From NCBI GenBank assembly GCA_051453625.1, contig JBOZIK010000001.1, forward strand, positions 16,308,150-16,352,029: a stretch of DNA of 43,880 nucleotides, written 5' to 3'. Shown here piece after piece: positions 43,062-43,880 of this stretch (position 1 is its first letter; each line of letters opens with the position of its first letter). The notes below the pieces were generated by a model that was given only the letters and a program-made list of their open reading frames with translations, had not been told where the DNA came from and did not search any database. Source of the DNA: Welwitschia mirabilis. Its lineage: Eukaryota; Gnetophyta; Gnetopsida; Welwitschiales. Position numbers and translations under genes: made by a program.

Positions 43062-43307
43062 CCTCTATAGTGTTTCTATAGAATTTTAAAACTTCTATGG
43101 ATCATCTCCAACAACAAAAACATTACTTTCATGATATATAAACATAAGTTGCCTTTTTGACTTTCTAGTATCTTTTAAAAGTCCTTTTAAATCATACAAA
43201 TATGTAAATTCATGATAAAGTACATCATAGTTCTTGAAACATGTTACATTTATAGTCCTTCTAATAGGCCCTAGCTTATAGACCTTTGTATATGTCTTCA
43301 ATGGCAA
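43062..43307 (-). pseudogene. Auxin response factor PB1 (AUX/IAA-type) domain fragment
   Basis: ARFs are auxin-responsive transcription factors; the C-terminal PB1 domain mediates pairing with AUX/IAA proteins. The minus strand reads LKTYTKVYKLGPIRRTINVT, CFKNYDVLYHEF, LYDLKGLLKDTRKSKRQLMF and ESNVFVVGDDP followed by TAG where the family has Trp, then KF. The conserved Lys of TYTKV and the acidic GDDP motif are both present. It resembles the activator-class (ARF5/7/19) version, with the NVTCFKNY context closest to ARF5/MONOPTEROS. No DNA-binding domain is visible. A stop lies just upstream in frame, so this is an isolated exon fragment. Confidence 0.82.
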
Positions 43308-43880
43308 AGCTCATTACTGATACCTTGCTTTCTATAAAAGACAACTATCTTCTACTATGATGGCAAAATCTAAACTATTTAGGAGGTTTTTCATGCCAAG
43401 GAACTAAGAACTGAGAATGGTTATATAGGAAATCTATGGTTTCATGTCCTTTGTAGTTAAAATGGAGACCAAGCTTTCATTAGAAAATTGGCAAAGCATT
43501 ATCATGTTAAAATTTCTATGGTTGCATGTCCTTTGTAGAGGAAATCTATGATTATAATGTGTACTTATATATGGGATTCCAAATGTAGGTTCTTCAATGG
43601 TAGCTTATATTCCTAAAATAGAACAACTGAGTTAGGGTTAAAATGAACAAGTGAGAGTGTAGAAGATGGTTTACAGAAATAAGACTAGTGGAGAGTCCAT
43701 CTTCAAAGTCAAATTCCTAGATAAAAACATTATCAAGAAGCACACTAGTCCCAACATTCTATCAATGGTAAATACCAAACCTAACATCAATGGCTTTTAG
43801 TTGTTCATATGTACTGATAATACTAAATGACTTGATGAAAAACATGTCATGTATAGTGAAGGCCATTGAGGTTGAAGGTT
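43308..43880. other. Unassigned right edge, possibly ARF middle region
   Basis: On the minus strand a stretch at about 43765-43680 (DFEDGLSTSLIS) ends at a GT and is followed by an AG about 60 bases later. It could be an upstream ARF exon, but the ARF middle region is too variable to confirm by eye. Confidence 0.25.

Noticed and set aside
1-43880. CRISPR arrays, tRNA, rRNA genes and bacterial-type operons
   Set aside because: No spaced repeat array or RNA gene sequence was seen. The only tRNA-related sequences are retroelement primer sites.

Overview
The window looks like heterochromatic, repeat-dominated DNA from a large seed-plant genome, most likely a flowering plant. It is very AT-rich. 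I found no intact host gene. The coding traces are decayed Ty1/copia (Sirevirus-like and others), Ty3/gypsy (Athila/Tat-like) and L1 proteins, one CACTA-like DNA transposon end, and pieces of three plant genes (WDR5-type WD40, alpha-expansin, auxin response factor). Almost every reading frame is broken by TAG, TAA or TGA at positions where the families have Trp, Gln or Arg. This is the C-to-T/G-to-A decay expected of old methylated repeats. Five runs of N interrupt the sequence (273-282, 601-895, 2049-2148, 11602-12309, 39774-40377), and a sixth lies at 19258-19357.

Layout. About 587-8707 is a plus-strand Sirevirus-like copia relic: candidate LTRs, a tRNA-Met primer site, gag, a protease remnant, then a jump from the GAG-pre-integrase region straight to the C-terminal end of RT, so the integrase core and most of RT are missing. 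Its gag is split by a Ty3/gypsy pol relic (about 2149-5488) bordered on both sides by GA-rich purine tracts. A minus-strand copia RT scrap follows at 8770-9060.

9105-38476 is the most structured part. One LTR family (about 1.8 kb LTR, no recognised protein) is arranged LTR A - internal 1 - LTR B - internal 2 - LTR C, all in plus orientation. The middle LTR has a polypurine tract in front of it and a primer-binding site behind it, so it is shared by two element copies. Each part was later hit by a different insertion: LTR A by a 3.2-kb minus-strand copia element carrying gag but no visible pol (10668-13838), internal 1 by an 8-kb minus-strand Athila/Tat-like element with gag and protease but no visible RT or integrase (15004-22993), and internal 2 by a 5'-truncated L1 with a 19-bp target-site duplication (35556-36409).

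From 38722 a CACTA-like terminus with about ten subterminal repeats begins. To its right, all on the minus strand, lie a WDR5-like WD40 fragment, a Sirevirus-type RT fragment, an expansin-A pseudogene that keeps an intron, and an ARF PB1-domain fragment. Host-gene capture by the transposon is a plausible reading, but the second transposon end is not in the window, so this is not proven. The value of the window is its insertion history; I see no operational gene system in it.
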